From Sphingobacterium bambusae (GTDB lineage Bacteria > Bacteroidota > Bacteroidia > Sphingobacteriales > Sphingobacteriaceae), in the NCBI RefSeq assembly GCF_033955345.1, contig NZ_CP138332.1:496001-560000 (forward strand): a stretch of DNA of 64,000 nt. Reading direction: 5' to 3'. A program made the translations under genes and the position numbers. Positions 63,853 through 64,000 of the stretch are shown piece after piece. Numbering within the stretch: the first letter of the stretch is position 1; each line of letters starts with the position of its first letter. The notes beneath the pieces were generated by a model. It saw nothing but the letters and a program-made list of their open reading frames with translations, was not told the origin of the DNA and ran no database searches.

Positions 63853-64000
63853 TCAGTCTTTATAAACTGCAAGTCGAATTTGTCTGAAACCGCTGTTGTC
63901 GTTCCCAAACATAAATAAATAAGCATTCATTTCGTCCGCTCTCTTAAATCTTAAGTCATCCCTAAATGTTTCGTCCTTGACTTTACTTTGTTTAATATTC
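63853..64000 (-). CDS. Partial cassette protein, C-terminus only
   Basis: 49 codons visible, the start is beyond the right edge. Reads RDDLRFKRADEMNAYLFMFGNDNSGFRQIRLAVYKD and stops at TGA 63853-63855. Too little to name. Same orientation and composition as the other cassette genes. Confidence 0.5.
   Translation of the reverse strand, partial: NIKQSKVKDETFRDDLRFKRADEMNAYLFMFGNDNSGFRQIRLAVYKD

Larger units (their letters stand above)
56200..64000 (-). mobile_element. Gene-cassette-like array with attC-like spacers (integron-type)
   Basis: At least nine successive modules, each with one or two short minus-strand genes followed by a related imperfect palindrome of about 30-140 bp. On the minus strand several spacers begin with ...ATAAC or TAACA and end with ...GTTA, with inner complementary arms, the architecture of integron attC sites. 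Gene types (CPCC protein, YiiX-like, ACP-like, orphans) are those common in chromosomal integron cassettes. GC is much lower than the backbone. No integrase or attI in the window; by orientation they should lie beyond 64000. Two spacers (57365 and 60001) lack a clean GTT end, so the assignment is strong but not complete. Confidence 0.72.

Overview
The window looks like a chromosomal segment of a Bacteroidota bacterium of the Sphingobacteriaceae type (Sphingobacterium/Pedobacter-like). This rests on Bacteroidota promoters (TAnnTTTG with a TTG about 19 bp upstream), a Bacteroidota-style thiamine operon, an ABC permease fused to an M1 peptidase, S9 dipeptidyl peptidase, YceI, pirin and DoxX genes, and small lipoproteins. 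No database search was possible, so names rest on motifs and remembered family features.

Region 1 (1-13.5 kb) is an accessory, decaying area. It holds the end of a glycosyltransferase, small genes, a truncated aldo/keto reductase, an IS3-family element whose orfB has lost one base, a helix-turn-helix gene with an in-frame TGA, and tRNA-Arg and tRNA-Ser, the latter with its 3' end duplicated 147 bp downstream. Next come an erythromycin-esterase-like gene, a broken gene with a double-glycine-type leader fused to a cysteine-peptidase-like domain, about 31 tandem copies of a 21-bp unit, and a frameshifted IS256-family element.

Region 2 (13.5-41.6 kb) is ordinary, higher-GC backbone: YceI, pirin, aldo/keto reductase, FKBP isomerase, glycosyltransferase, zinc phospholipase-C-like protein, an ABC exporter with the M1-fused permease, and a DUF4407/DUF4342 cluster. 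It also contains a three-gene unit (N-formylglutamate-amidohydrolase family, QEGLA/DUF1704 HExxxH protein, ATP-grasp ligase), YihY, threonine aldolase, an S9 peptidase, a gpsA plus phosphatase/GT20 operon that best fits glucosylglycerol synthesis, and a di-heme peroxidase.

Region 3 (41.7-51.6 kb) is a thiamine regulon with two TPP riboswitches. The first precedes thiS-thiC-(thiE-like)-thiE-thiG-thiH-thiF (de novo synthesis) and the second precedes thiM-thiE-thiD-tenA (salvage). The tenA frame carries a TGA at codon 3 of its natural reading frame. An OmpA lipoprotein, a large GH144/glucoamylase-like secreted protein, tRNA-Gly, tRNA-Leu and an AAA/DUF4143 ATPase follow.

Region 4 (about 56.2-64 kb, running off the right edge) is a low-GC gene-cassette-like array. 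At least nine modules of one or two small minus-strand genes are separated by related imperfect palindromes that resemble integron attC sites (AAC...GTT ends). No integrase lies inside the window. By gene orientation it would be expected to the right. Several cassette genes are broken by one-base, five-base or nonsense changes.
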